Below are positions 17,187 through 25,816 of a stretch of 57,582 nucleotides of DNA, piece after piece (position 1 is the stretch's first letter; each line of letters begins with the position of its first letter). The stretch is from the NCBI GenBank assembly GCA_944322175.1, contig CALUOB010000003.1:1-57582 (forward strand), given 5' to 3'. Origin of the DNA: an uncultured Coriobacteriaceae bacterium (lineage in GTDB: Bacteria > Actinomycetota > Coriobacteriia > Coriobacteriales > Coriobacteriaceae). The notes beneath the pieces are model-generated. The model ran no database searches. It worked only from the letters and a program-made list of their open reading frames with translations, and was not told the origin of the DNA. Position numbers and translations under genes: made by a program.

Positions 17187-18020
17187 GAGATACCTCCTCT
17201 CTATGCCGGAGCATAAGTGGCTAGGGTACAAACGAGGTCCGTCCGTAACGTTTGGGGACGGTTGGCGCGCTATTAAGTTATGGCGATTGATCTGGCTAAT
17301 TACTGTGCGGAGCCGTTCGCCTCATATGATAACAAATAGAAAAATACGGCCAGCTGCCTGCACGAGATTGTTGTCGTAAGACCAATGTGCACCTGCCGCC
17401 GCACACCTAAGGGGTGACATATGCGCTGAGAGGTGTCGACAGACATTAAAGGAACCTCACTTTTGAGTGGCTAAACGCAACAGACATTAGAGAATCCTCA
17501 TTATTCGGGCAGAAAGTGAGGATTCTTTAATGTCTGTTAACAGGAAGTCCGGAGAAACGAGGATTTCTTAATGTCTGTTGCCAGCGATCGGGTGCGGGGG
17601 GTTCTGCCACCGTGCGGCGGGCTTCTGATGCCGTGGGTAAGGAGAAGCACGCCACCGCTGAAGGCCTGGGTGGCGGCACGCAGTCCGGATGGTAGGGCGC
17701 ACGCCGTGGCTCGGACACAGGCCGGGGGGCGGCGCAGGCCGGAAGTAGGACGCGGTCCAGTGTTGAGCGCAGCGGTTGCTAAAGGCGAGAATCACGTGCG
17801 TCACCCGCAAATGGTGCTGCGGCGCGAGAAGCTCAGGGGGCCGGCCGGCCGGTCAGGCCGCCGCTCAGCCCCTATCAGCGGGGCCAATGCGTGTAATTTC
17901 TCACCACCGCACCCCTCTATGCGGAGTAGACTTATACGGAATGGCGATTTCGTGATTTGGGAGTGATCACGGTATACGCCTGGACAGTACGGCTCCATGG
18001 GGATTCCAGAGGGGGAAAGC
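17187..18020. other. Long non-coding region ahead of the hydrogenase operon
   Basis: No convincing gene is seen in these 834 bp. A frame at 17571-17966 encodes Arg/Pro-rich sequence without domain features, and minus-strand frames are similar. It holds the four-copy repeat array at 17439-17578 and must contain promoters for both flanking divergent genes. TTATAC near 17931 and GGTATACG near 17971 are possible -10 elements, but neither has a good -35. Confidence 0.5.
17439..17578. repeat. Mirror-image array of four 22-bp repeats
   Basis: Consensus ACAGACATTAAAGAATCCTC plus two bases. Copies: 17439-17460 and 17480-17501 forward, 17516-17537 and 17557-17578 inverted. Each pair is spaced exactly 41 bp and the array is symmetric about 17508. 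The 19-bp spacers are unrelated. Function unknown; it is not a CRISPR (only two units per strand). Confidence 0.8.
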
Positions 18021-20885
18021 ATGGGACTTATAGCGTTTCTCGTCGCTGCGCCGTTGATCGTAGCTGCGTTGCTGATGCTGTTCCGCAGCAATGCGCAACG
18101 CAAGGTCATCACCGTCGCGGGTGCGCTCGTTACCGGCGTTGCGTCGGTAGCGTTTGCCGCTTCGTATCTGGCAAGCGGCCAGGTGTTCTTTGAGCTATCG
18201 CAGGACACCTCCTATCTGATTTCGATCGTTATGACGGCGATCGACATCCTGCTGTGCGCGGTGATTTTGTGGTTCGCCGTGCGGTACAAGAACCGCCTTG
18301 CGCTGGTGCTTGGCCTGGTGCAAACCGTCGGCGTGATCCTGTTTGCCAACATGGCCCTCGGCGCTGGTGCCGAGCACATGCTGGTCGAGCCGCTCTACAC
18401 CGACGAGCTGAGCGTGATCATGACGCTCATCATCGGCCTCGTCGGCAGCGCCATCTGCGTGTACGCGCTCGGCTATATGGAGGACTTCCAGCATCACGAG
18501 CCGGCTGGCGCGCCTGATCGCCGCCACTTCTTCTCGGCGCTGATGTTCCTGTTCCTCTCCGCCATGTACGTGATCATCTTCTCCGACAACCTCGAGTGGA
18601 TGTTCACCGGCTGGGAGATCACCACCACGTGCTCCTTCCTGATGATCGGCTACACCCGTACCGAAGAGGCCCTGAAGAGCGCCTTCCGTCAGATCATCCT
18701 CAACATGATCGGCGGCATCGCCTTCCTCTTTGCGCTGATCCTCATTCATGTCGCCGGGCTCGAGCTTTCGCTTTCGGGCATCATCGCCGATGCCGGGACC
18801 GGGGCCGTCGCCCTTCTCGTGCTGCCCGTTCTGCTGCTCTCGGTCGCCGGCCTTACCAAGGCGGCTCAGATGCCGTTCCATACGTGGCTGCTCGGCGCCA
18901 TGGTCGCGCCCACGCCCACGAGCGCGCTGCTCCACTCCTCCACGATGGTCAAGGCAGGCGTCTTCCTGCTCGTAAAGCTCGCTCCGCTTTACATGGCCAT
19001 TCCCGTTGCGTCCACCATGGTGGTCACCATCGGCGGCGTGACGTTCGTGCTCTGCTCGTTCATGGCAATCAGCCAGAGCAACGCCAAGCGCGTGCTGGCC
19101 TACTCCACCATCGCCAACCTCGGCCTGATCTCGGCTTGCGCCGGTGTCGGTACGCCTGAGGCGCTGTGGGCCGCGATCTTCCTGATCATCTTCCACACTG
19201 TGTCCAAGTCCATCCTCTTCCTGTGCGTCGGCACCGTCGAGCACCGCATCGGCAGCCGCAACATCGAGGACATGGACGGCCTGTTTGACCGTTTGCCGCA
19301 TCTGTCGCGCTTCATGATGCTCGGCATCATGGGTATGTTCGTCGCGCCGTTCGGCATGCTTATCTCCAAGTGGGCGACGCTCGTGTCGTTTGCCGAGACG
19401 GGCAACGTCGTGTTCCTGATCCTGCTCGCCTTCGGCTCCGCTGCCACGTTCTTCTTCTGGGCCAAATGGCTCGGCAAGCTCGCCGGCGTTATTCAGAAGT
19501 CCACGAACGTGGAGAAGGGCGTGCATCGCTCCGAATGGTTCGCCATCGGCTTCATTGCGGTGCTGCTCCTCGGCTGCTGCCTCGGCCTGCCGCTGATCTC
19601 CATCGACGTGGTCACGCCCTACCTGAGCGGCCAGTTCGGCTCGTCGCCCGAGCTCATCGGCATCGACAACCTGATCCTCATGGTCGTCATCGTGGCGTTT
19701 ATCGCCATCGTGCTGCTCACCCCGTTTGGCCGCGACACCAAGAAGCGCCGCGTGAGCGTGTACCTGTCGGGCGCCACCGTCAACAGCGAGACCCGCACCT
19801 ACCAGGGCTCCATGGGCTTCTTGCGCAACGCCACCAAGCGCAACTGGTACCTCGACGGCATCTTCGGCGAGAAGCGCCTGAAGCCGCTGGGCCAGATTCT
19901 CTGCACCGCCGTGCTGCTCATGTGCTTTGCGGCGTCGTTCATCTTTGATCCCGAGGTCCTCGCCGGCGGTTCGTTCTTCGTCGAGCGCATCGTGCTGCTC
20001 GTCGGTCCCGACCTGGTCGGCATCCTCATCGGCGTCGTGGTGTTTGCCGTTCTCGCCCCCATTGCCGGCTGCCTGCTCGACGGCCTCGACCGCAAGGTGA
20101 GCGCTCGCATGCAGGGCCGCGTTGGGCCCAAGCTGCTCCAGCCCTACTACGACGTGCGCAAGCTTCTCGCTAAGGAGCAGGTCACCGTCAACGGCGTTGA
20201 CGAGGCATACGTCAGCTGCGCCATCATCTTCGTGATGCTGGCCGGCGGTCTGTTCATCTCGGGCTCCAACCTGCTGATGACCATCTTCCTTGTGACGCTC
20301 GCCACGCTCTTCGTCATCATTTCGGCGTTCTCGGGCCGCAGCCCCTACGCCGACACCGGTGCCGACCGCGAGTGCCTGCAGGTCATGTCCTACGAGCCCA
20401 TGCTCATGATCATGACGGTCGGCTTCTTCACCGTGACCCAGTCCTTCGACACCGCGGTGCTCTTCCAGCTCGACCAGCCGATCATCGGCATGCTGCTGCC
20501 CATCTTCTTCGGCCTGCTCTTCATCCTGACCATCAAGCTGCGCAAGTCGCCGTTTGACCTTTCCTACAGCCACCATGCGCACCAGGAGATCGTCAAGGGC
20601 ATCACGACCGAGATGAACGGCCGTACGCTTGCCAAGGTCGAGGTCATGCACTGGTGCGAGAGCATCCTGTTCCTCATGTGGGTCGGCATGTTCTTCGTCT
20701 GGAGCAACCCCGTCTCGATCGTCGTCGCGCTTGTCGTGATGGCCGTCGTGTGGTTCCTCGAGGTTCTCATCGACAACAACTTCGCGCGCGTTAAGTGGCA
20801 GACCTGCCTCGGCAGCGCCTGGCTCGTTGCCCTCGTTGCCGGCGTGGTGAACCTCTTCTACGTCATCGTCATCCCCTTTATGTAA
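18021..20885 (+). CDS. Fused HyfB-HyfC membrane subunit of group 4 [NiFe] hydrogenase
   Basis: A 954-aa polypeptide that joins two membrane subunits normally made separately. Residues 1-~640 are a NuoL/HyfB/HycC antiporter-like protein (MEDFQHHEP, NLEWMFTGWEITTTCSFLMIG, TKAAQMPFHTWLLGAM, APTPTSALLHSSTMVKAG). Residues ~655-954 are a NuoH/HyfC/HycD subunit (LLDGLDRKVSARMQGRVGP, QPYYDVRKLLAKE, HHAHQEIVKGITTEM). The frame is continuous with no sign of a sequencing join. ATG 18021 has GAGGGGGA upstream. First gene of a five-gene operon; it should carry the ion-translocating arm in the cytoplasmic membrane. Confidence 0.92.
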   Translation: MGLIAFLVAAPLIVAALLMLFRSNAQRKVITVAGALVTGVASVAFAASYLASGQVFFELSQDTSYLISIVMTAIDILLCAVILWFAVRYKNRLALVLGLVQTVGVILFANMALGAGAEHMLVEPLYTDELSVIMTLIIGLVGSAICVYALGYMEDFQHHEPAGAPDRRHFFSALMFLFLSAMYVIIFSDNLEWMFTGWEITTTCSFLMIGYTRTEEALKSAFRQIILNMIGGIAFLFALILIHVAGLELSLSGIIADAGTGAVALLVLPVLLLSVAGLTKAAQMPFHTWLLGAMVAPTPTSALLHSSTMVKAGVFLLVKLAPLYMAIPVASTMVVTIGGVTFVLCSFMAISQSNAKRVLAYSTIANLGLISACAGVGTPEALWAAIFLIIFHTVSKSILFLCVGTVEHRIGSRNIEDMDGLFDRLPHLSRFMMLGIMGMFVAPFGMLISKWATLVSFAETGNVVFLILLAFGSAATFFFWAKWLGKLAGVIQKSTNVEKGVHRSEWFAIGFIAVLLLGCCLGLPLISIDVVTPYLSGQFGSSPELIGIDNLILMVVIVAFIAIVLLTPFGRDTKKRRVSVYLSGATVNSETRTYQGSMGFLRNATKRNWYLDGIFGEKRLKPLGQILCTAVLLMCFAASFIFDPEVLAGGSFFVERIVLLVGPDLVGILIGVVVFAVLAPIAGCLLDGLDRKVSARMQGRVGPKLLQPYYDVRKLLAKEQVTVNGVDEAYVSCAIIFVMLAGGLFISGSNLLMTIFLVTLATLFVIISAFSGRSPYADTGADRECLQVMSYEPMLMIMTVGFFTVTQSFDTAVLFQLDQPIIGMLLPIFFGLLFILTIKLRKSPFDLSYSHHAHQEIVKGITTEMNGRTLAKVEVMHWCESILFLMWVGMFFVWSNPVSIVVALVVMAVVWFLEVLIDNNFARVKWQTCLGSAWLVALVAGVVNLFYVIVIPFM

Positions 20886-20894
20886 GGAGCGGCT

Positions 20895-21434
20895 ATGGGT
20901 TACTCTTCTAAGTCTCCGTGGCTGATCCATTACGACGGATCCAGCTGCAACGGATGCGACATCGAGGTGCTCGACTCCATGATGCCGCTCTACGACATCG
21001 AGCGCTTTGGCATCATCAACACCGGCAACCCCAAGCACGCGGACATCTTCCTCGTGACCGGGTCGATCAACCATCAGAACGTCAAGGTCGTGCGTGAGAT
21101 CTACGACCAGATGACCGAGCCCAAGGTCGTCGTGGCCTGCGGCATCTGCGCCTGCACCGGCGGCGTCTTCCGCGACTGCTACAACGTTCTCGGCGGCGTC
21201 GACAAGGCCATCCCGGTCGATATGTACGTTCCCGGCTGCGCCGTTCGTCCCGAGAACATCATCGACGCCGTGCTCAAGGCGGTGGATATTCTCGACGAGA
21301 AGGCCAAGAAGCTCGCGGCGGGCGAGACGATCGAGAAGCGCGAGGTCGGCGAGTCCCTGCACGAGGCTGTCGACGGCGAGCTGCCCGTCCGTCAGCCCGA
21401 ACACACCAAGCCCGGCGCCAAGAGGGAGGCGTAA
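20895..21434 (+). CDS. Group 4 [NiFe] hydrogenase small subunit (HycG/HyfI/NuoB-like)
   Basis: A 179-aa subunit holding the proximal [4Fe-4S] cluster next to the Ni-Fe site. Cysteines are in place: SSCNGCDIE, ACGICACTGGVF and VPGCAVRPE. The last ~35 residues form a charged tail beyond the usual end. The Shine-Dalgarno AAGGAG overlaps the stop of the preceding gene, and the stop overlaps the next start, so translation is coupled. Confidence 0.93.
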   Translation: MGYSSKSPWLIHYDGSSCNGCDIEVLDSMMPLYDIERFGIINTGNPKHADIFLVTGSINHQNVKVVREIYDQMTEPKVVVACGICACTGGVFRDCYNVLGGVDKAIPVDMYVPGCAVRPENIIDAVLKAVDILDEKAKKLAAGETIEKREVGESLHEAVDGELPVRQPEHTKPGAKREA

Positions 21435-22165
21435 TGTATACCGTTGAGTTCCAGGAGCTGAAGCTCGAGGACTTGCTGCCGACCGTGCAGTCGCTCAAGT
21501 ACCTCGGCGCGCGCTTCGTCCAGATGTTTGCCGAGAACCCCGAGTCGGGTCTCGACCTCGTGTACACGTTCTACGACGAGCAGGCGCAGGTCGCCACCAA
21601 CTACGTTGTCGGCGACATCACGCCCGAGACGCCCGTCCCCTCCATCCAGAACCTGTACCTCTCGTCGTTCAGCTATGAGAACGAGGCGCACGACCTCTTT
21701 GGCGTGTGGTTCGTCAACATGAAGCTCGACTTCGGCGGCCACTTCTTCAACGTCGCCGAAGAGGCTCCCATGGCGATCATCACCCCCGAGGTCGCTGCGG
21801 CCCGCGCCAAGCGCGCCAAGGTCCGCGCTGCTCAGGAGGCCAAGGCCAAGGCTGCCGCCGCCAAGGAGAAAGCCGCTGCCGCAGGTGCCGGCGCCGCTGC
21901 TGTGGGCACTGCCCAGGCTGCCGCCGTTGCCGCCGCCAAGGCCCAGGCCGCTGCCGACGCTGCTCCGGCGAGTAAGGCCAACCCCGATGCCTCAACGCCG
22001 GTCGAGGTCAAGACGACCTCCGAAGCGGGCGGCATCACGGCCGACCAGCGCGCCAAGATGATGGAAGAGAAGCTCGCCGCCATGGATCCCGAGAAGGCGG
22101 CGAAGGTCCGCGCGGCACTTGCTGCGAAGGCGGCCCGCGAAGCCGCCGCGAAGGATGGTGAGTAG
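21434..22165 (+). CDS. NuoC-like subunit (HycE N-terminal domain) with Ala/Lys-rich tail
   Basis: 243 aa. Residues 1-~115 match the 30-kDa/NuoC-like subunit, which in E. coli HycE is fused to the large subunit but here is separate (LYLSSFSYENEAHDLFGVWFVNMKLDFGGHFF). Residues ~118-243 are a long Ala/Lys/Glu-rich, low-complexity segment likely to be helical or disordered; it is not part of the family fold. The start overlaps the previous stop (TAATG), and the large-subunit gene begins 3 bp after the stop. Confidence 0.9.
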   Translation: MYTVEFQELKLEDLLPTVQSLKYLGARFVQMFAENPESGLDLVYTFYDEQAQVATNYVVGDITPETPVPSIQNLYLSSFSYENEAHDLFGVWFVNMKLDFGGHFFNVAEEAPMAIITPEVAAARAKRAKVRAAQEAKAKAAAAKEKAAAAGAGAAAVGTAQAAAVAAAKAQAAADAAPASKANPDASTPVEVKTTSEAGGITADQRAKMMEEKLAAMDPEKAAKVRAALAAKAAREAAAKDGE

Positions 22166-22168
22166 CCG

Positions 22169-23263
22169 ATGGCACGTCAGACGATCCTGCCCTTCGGCCC
22201 GCAGCACCCGGTGCTGCCGGAGCCGATCCACCTCGACCTCATCGTCGAGGATGAGCACGTGGTCCAAGCCGTTCCTCAGATCGGCTTCGTGCACCGCGGT
22301 CTCGAGAAGCTCGTGCAGACGCGCGACTACAACCAGTTCGTCTACATTGCCGAGCGCGTGTGCGGCATCTGCAGCTTCGGCCATGGCTACGGTTACGCAA
22401 GCGCGACCGAGCAGCTGCTCGGCATCGAGATCCCGCGTCGCGCCGAGTACCTCCGCGCGATCTTCGAGGAGCTCTCGCGCGTGCACTCGCACCTGCTGTG
22501 GCTCGGCCTGCTCGCCGACGCCTTTGGCTTCGAGGCGCTGTTCAACCACTGCTGGCGCCTGCGCGAGACCGTGCTCGACATCTTCCAGGAGACCTGCGGC
22601 GGCCGCATCATCCTGTCGATCGTCATGGTCGGCGGCATGAACCACGACATTCCCGACGAGACCCTCGCCGGCATCTGTCAGAAGCTCGATTCCATCAAGC
22701 GCGACTACCGCGAGATCGTTAACACCATGCTCAACGACTCCTCGATCAAGAGCCGCCTGTGCGGCGTCGGCTACATCAGCCGCGAGGACGCTATTGACCT
22801 GAGCATGGTCGGTCCGTTTGCGCGCGCCTCCAATATCCAGTACGACGTGCGCTCCACCGGCTTCGGCGCCTACGGCGATCTTGACGAGTTCGTTCCGATC
22901 GTTTCCGACGAGTGCGACTGCTACGGCCGTTGCAAGGTCCGCTGCGCCGAGGTGTACCAGGCCATCGACATCATCAAGGAGCTCGTGGCCAAGATCCCGC
23001 ACGACGGCGTGGGCAAGAAGCCCGGTCCCAAGGTTCTGCCGCCCGAGAACGGTCAGGCTCACGTGCTTATCGAGCAGCCGCGCGGCGAGGCGTACTACTA
23101 CGTCCGCGGCAACGGCACCAAGAACCTCGAGCGTTTCCGCCTGCGCACCCCGACCTCCCAGAACCTGGGCGGTCTGGTCAAGGCGCTCGAGAACGTCGAC
23201 GTGGCCGACGTGCCGATGATCATCCTGACCATCGACCCCTGCATCAGCTGCACGGAAAGGTAG
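22169..23263 (+). CDS. Group 4 [NiFe] hydrogenase large (catalytic) subunit, HycE/EchE/NuoD-like
   Basis: A 364-aa catalytic subunit for proton reduction and H2 oxidation. Both Ni-Fe ligating motifs are intact: L1 RVCGICSFGH and L2 DPCISCTER, so it is a true hydrogenase and not a complex I subunit. The protein ends exactly at the L2 Arg, with no C-terminal extension; HycE-type subunits have one that a HycI-like protease removes during maturation. Ferredoxin-linked (Ech-like) or formate-linked use cannot be told here, since no formate dehydrogenase gene is in the window. Confidence 0.95.
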   Translation: MARQTILPFGPQHPVLPEPIHLDLIVEDEHVVQAVPQIGFVHRGLEKLVQTRDYNQFVYIAERVCGICSFGHGYGYASATEQLLGIEIPRRAEYLRAIFEELSRVHSHLLWLGLLADAFGFEALFNHCWRLRETVLDIFQETCGGRIILSIVMVGGMNHDIPDETLAGICQKLDSIKRDYREIVNTMLNDSSIKSRLCGVGYISREDAIDLSMVGPFARASNIQYDVRSTGFGAYGDLDEFVPIVSDECDCYGRCKVRCAEVYQAIDIIKELVAKIPHDGVGKKPGPKVLPPENGQAHVLIEQPRGEAYYYVRGNGTKNLERFRLRTPTSQNLGGLVKALENVDVADVPMIILTIDPCISCTER

Positions 23264-23269
23264 GAGCGC

Positions 23270-23776
23270 ATGGGAAGCTTCAAACTGGGAAAACTGACGC
23301 TGCGCTCGCTGTTCAGCAAGCCGGTGACGGTGCGGTACCCCTACGAGCGCCGCACGCAGCCGCCTGAGACGCGCGGCCATGTGAAGAACAACGTCGAGGA
23401 CTGCATCTTCTGCGGCATGTGCCAGCGCGCGTGCCCGGTCGGCGCCATTGCCGTTGACCGCAAGGCGGGCAACTGGGAGATCGATCCCTTCCGTTGCATC
23501 TCGTGCAAGTACTGCGTGCGCGAGTGCCCCAAGAACTGCCTCGAGATGGACGTGGAGTTTACGCACTGCGCCACCGAGATGTCGGTGACCGTTGAGCATA
23601 AGGACATGCCCGCTCCGGCGGCCAAGAAGCCCGCTGCCAAGGCCGGCGCCGCGGCGGGTGCCGCTGCACGCCCCAAGCCCAAGCTCACCCCCGAGCAGGA
23701 GGCGCGCGTAGCCGAGGCCCGCAAGAAGGCCGCTGCCAAGAAGGCCGCCGCCGCAAAGGCTGCCAAAGAGGAGTAG
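23270..23776 (+). CDS. Group 4 hydrogenase ferredoxin subunit (HycF/HyfH/NuoI-like) with Ala/Lys tail
   Basis: 168 aa. Two [4Fe-4S] motifs (CIFCGMCQRACP and CISCKYCVRECP) carry electrons to the small subunit. Residues ~110-168 are a Lys/Ala/Pro-rich tail (KKPAAKAGAAAG, KKAAAKKAAAAK) absent from E. coli HycF and resembling the tail on the NuoC-like subunit. Last gene of the operon; a terminator follows at 23809. Confidence 0.92.
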   Translation: MGSFKLGKLTLRSLFSKPVTVRYPYERRTQPPETRGHVKNNVEDCIFCGMCQRACPVGAIAVDRKAGNWEIDPFRCISCKYCVRECPKNCLEMDVEFTHCATEMSVTVEHKDMPAPAAKKPAAKAGAAAGAAARPKPKLTPEQEARVAEARKKAAAKKAAAAKAAKEE

Positions 23777-23808
23777 TTTCTTGCACGAGTCTGCATAGCG
23801 CACGAGCC

Positions 23809-23840
23809 CGAGGACCCCGCAACGCGGGGTCCTCGCTGTT
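23809..23840 (+). terminator. Terminator of the hydrogenase operon
   Basis: A 12-bp stem CGAGGACCCCGC/GCGGGGTCCTCG with a 3-nt loop, followed by the weak T-rich stretch CTGTTATAT. Confidence 0.75.
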
Positions 23841-23983
23841 ATATGCCGGTTCTGTTTTTATCTCCTTGGGTGCCATGGGCGTCTGAGTGTCCTTGATTCC
23901 ATTGACCGGGCGCGCTCACGTACGTTTTTCTCTGCGAGGCTGCCCCCTTTTGCGGCTCCAACGGGATAGCTTCAGAGTAATGG

Positions 23984-24065
23984 TGCGGACCCAAACGGAC
24001 GTTTTGCCGGGAAAAACCGTCCGAATCGGTCCGCACCTAGAGGGGAATGTCCGCTTCGGTCCGTA
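23984..24065. repeat. GCGGACCCAAACGGACG repeat array, copy 1
   Basis: One forward copy TGCGGACCCAAACGGACG (23984-24001) and two inverted copies (24018-24035 and 24048-24065, 30 bp apart). The first two can form a long hairpin with loop TTTTGCCGGGAAAAAC. A degenerate forward copy may lie at 23951. Related array at 27081. Confidence 0.7.
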
Positions 24066-24198
24066 TCAAGGCCCTTCTTGATTAATCGGGCGTACGGTGT
24101 CGCGCCGGACAGCGGCTTCTTTGACGTCATCGTTGTCTTTGCCGGGTAGAATAGCGGCAATGCGGAGAACAACGTACCTGCGACCGAGGGAGAGGCTC

Positions 24199-25149
24199 AT
24201 GAATTACCAGCAGGTTGGCGCATCGGGCGTGAAGGCTTCGCGTGTGGCGCTCGGCGTCATGCGCATCGGCGGCAAGACGGGCGACGAGGCGGCCGAGATC
24301 GTGCAGACCGCGCTCGACTGCGGCGTGAACTTCTTTGATACCGCCGACATCTACGGCGCGGGGCGCAGCTCCATGGCGCTTGGCCAGGCGCTGCGCGACG
24401 TGGGCGTGCCGCGCGAGGACGTTGTGCTTCAGACCAAGTTCGGCATCTTTATGGACCACGAGCTCAAGTTCACTACGCGCTACGACTTCTCGCGCGCGCA
24501 CCTCATGGAGGCCCTCGACCTCGAGCTCGAGCGCCTGCAGACCGACTACGTCGACTTTGCGCTGCTCCACCGCCCCGACCCGCTTGTTGACCTTGACGAG
24601 CTGGCCGCGACGTTTGCCGAGATGCGCGCGTCGGGCAAGGTCCGTCACTTCGGCGTGAGCAACATGGGTCCCTGGCAGATCGAGATGCTGCAGGCGGCCC
24701 TCGGTCCCGAGCTGCGCCTCGAGGCCAACCAGCTGCAGTTCAGTCTCATGCACACCCACGCCATCCAGGCGGAGCTCCATGTGAACATGGAGGACGATGC
24801 GAGCATCATGCACGACGGCGGCGTCATTCCTCATGCGCGCCTGCGCAACATGACGATCCAAGCCTGGAGCCCGTTCCAGTACGGCACGTTCAGCGGCTGC
24901 TTCATCGGAGACCCGCAGTTCCCCAAGCTCAACGCCAAGCTCGATGCCGTTGGTGCCGAGCTCGGTACGAGCGCCACGGCCGTTGCCGCTGCGTGGATCC
25001 TGCGCCATCCGGCCAAGATGCAGGTGGTGTGCGGCTCCATGTCGCCCGAACACATCCGCGAGACGTGCGAAGGCGCCGAGGTCGCCGACCGTATGACGCG
25101 GCAGCAGTGGTGGGACCTGTACTTCGCGCCGGGCAACGACCTGCCGTAG
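24199..25149 (+). CDS. Aldo/keto reductase
   Basis: A 316-aa NAD(P)H-dependent oxidoreductase with a (beta/alpha)8 barrel. The catalytic tetrad is visible: Asp in NFFDTAD, Tyr in ADIYGAG, Lys in LQTKFG and His in LLHRPDP; the cofactor region AWILRHPAKMQVVCGSMSPEHI is near the C-terminus. It resembles the YdhF type (motif order and length), but the substrate is unknown. ATG 24199 has GGAGAGG; the longer upstream frame runs through the repeat region. Confidence 0.9.
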   Translation: MNYQQVGASGVKASRVALGVMRIGGKTGDEAAEIVQTALDCGVNFFDTADIYGAGRSSMALGQALRDVGVPREDVVLQTKFGIFMDHELKFTTRYDFSRAHLMEALDLELERLQTDYVDFALLHRPDPLVDLDELAATFAEMRASGKVRHFGVSNMGPWQIEMLQAALGPELRLEANQLQFSLMHTHAIQAELHVNMEDDASIMHDGGVIPHARLRNMTIQAWSPFQYGTFSGCFIGDPQFPKLNAKLDAVGAELGTSATAVAAAWILRHPAKMQVVCGSMSPEHIRETCEGAEVADRMTRQQWWDLYFAPGNDLP

Positions 25150-25257
25150 GAGGCGCCGCGCCAGGCATCTTGGTCCGCAGGACCTGGCGGCCCGCCGCCT
25201 CGCCGCGTATTGTTGCGGGGGCACGACACCTGCACGCTTTCGTAAGAAGGGGCCTCT

Positions 25258-25641
25258 ATGGCAGATAACATCAACACCGATATCGACCCGGTCGAGAAGT
25301 TCGGCATGCGCCTGGCGCACGTCGGCATCAACGCCGCTACTCCCGAGGAAGCTGCCGAAATCGCCGGTTTCTTCCAGACGTTCTTTAATCTGCCTGCCGA
25401 GGATACGCCGCCCTCGTACTTCTCGGGCACGCTGGTCGAGACGATGAAGGGCTGCGGCCGAGGCGACAAGGGCCACATCGGCTTTTGGGTCAACGATATG
25501 GACGGCGCCGAGGCCTACTTCAAGGCGCGCGGTCTCACCATCAACGAGGAGTCGCGTGTGTTTTACCCCGACGGCTCGTCCAAGCTCGTGTACTTTAACG
25601 AGCAGATCGCCGGGTTTGCCATCCATATCTGCCAGCAATAG
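25258..25641 (+). CDS. Stand-alone VOC-fold protein like the C-terminal domain of KHG/KDPG aldolases
   Basis: A 127-aa protein. LAHVGINAATPEEAAEIAGFF, YFSGTLVETMKG, KGHIGFWVNDMDGAEAYFKARGL and the ending YFNEQIAGFAIHICQQ closely match, by my recollection, the glyoxalase-like C-terminal extension found on some anaerobe keto-hydroxyglutarate/KDPG aldolases (FAHVGIN... GKHGHIAIGTN... IGGFAVHLVQ). Here it is a separate gene and no aldolase domain is encoded nearby. Its function is unknown; it may assist an aldolase encoded elsewhere. Confidence 0.75.
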   Translation: MADNINTDIDPVEKFGMRLAHVGINAATPEEAAEIAGFFQTFFNLPAEDTPPSYFSGTLVETMKGCGRGDKGHIGFWVNDMDGAEAYFKARGLTINEESRVFYPDGSSKLVYFNEQIAGFAIHICQQ

Positions 25642-25673
25642 CAGCTTGCAGGGCTTTAGGTATCAGACAGCTT

Positions 25674-25710
25674 GCGGGGCGCGTACGTTCTTTTGGCGTA
25701 TGCGCCCCGC
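25674..25710. terminator. Probable terminator hairpin
   Basis: Stem GCGGGGCGCGTAC/GTATGCGCCCCGC (one G-T pair) and an 11-nt loop; only a weak T-containing tail (GCATTGTTCTC) follows. It sits between the VOC gene and the DUF362 gene. Confidence 0.55.
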
Positions 25711-25816
25711 GCATTGTTCTCTATGCCTAACAGGCATGGGGCAACGCACGTTTTAGGTTCATAATGCATAGTGCATAGACATACGCTTGCGCCAAGCGCG
25801 CAGAGGGGAGAAGCGC

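Noticed and set aside
17439-17578. Could the four 22-bp repeats be a small CRISPR array?
   Set aside because: There are only two units per orientation, the pairs are inverted relative to each other, and no cas genes are present.
17571-17966. A 131-aa frame in the non-coding region before the hydrogenase operon.
   Set aside because: Arg/Pro/Ser-rich without recognisable features; it begins within the repeat array and runs over likely promoter sequence.
18195-21404. A 1069-aa open frame on the minus strand across the hydrogenase genes.
   Set aside because: It is the antisense shadow of GC-rich coding sequence: charged low-complexity product (His/Glu/Asp/Arg), no domain, and the plus-strand genes are certain.
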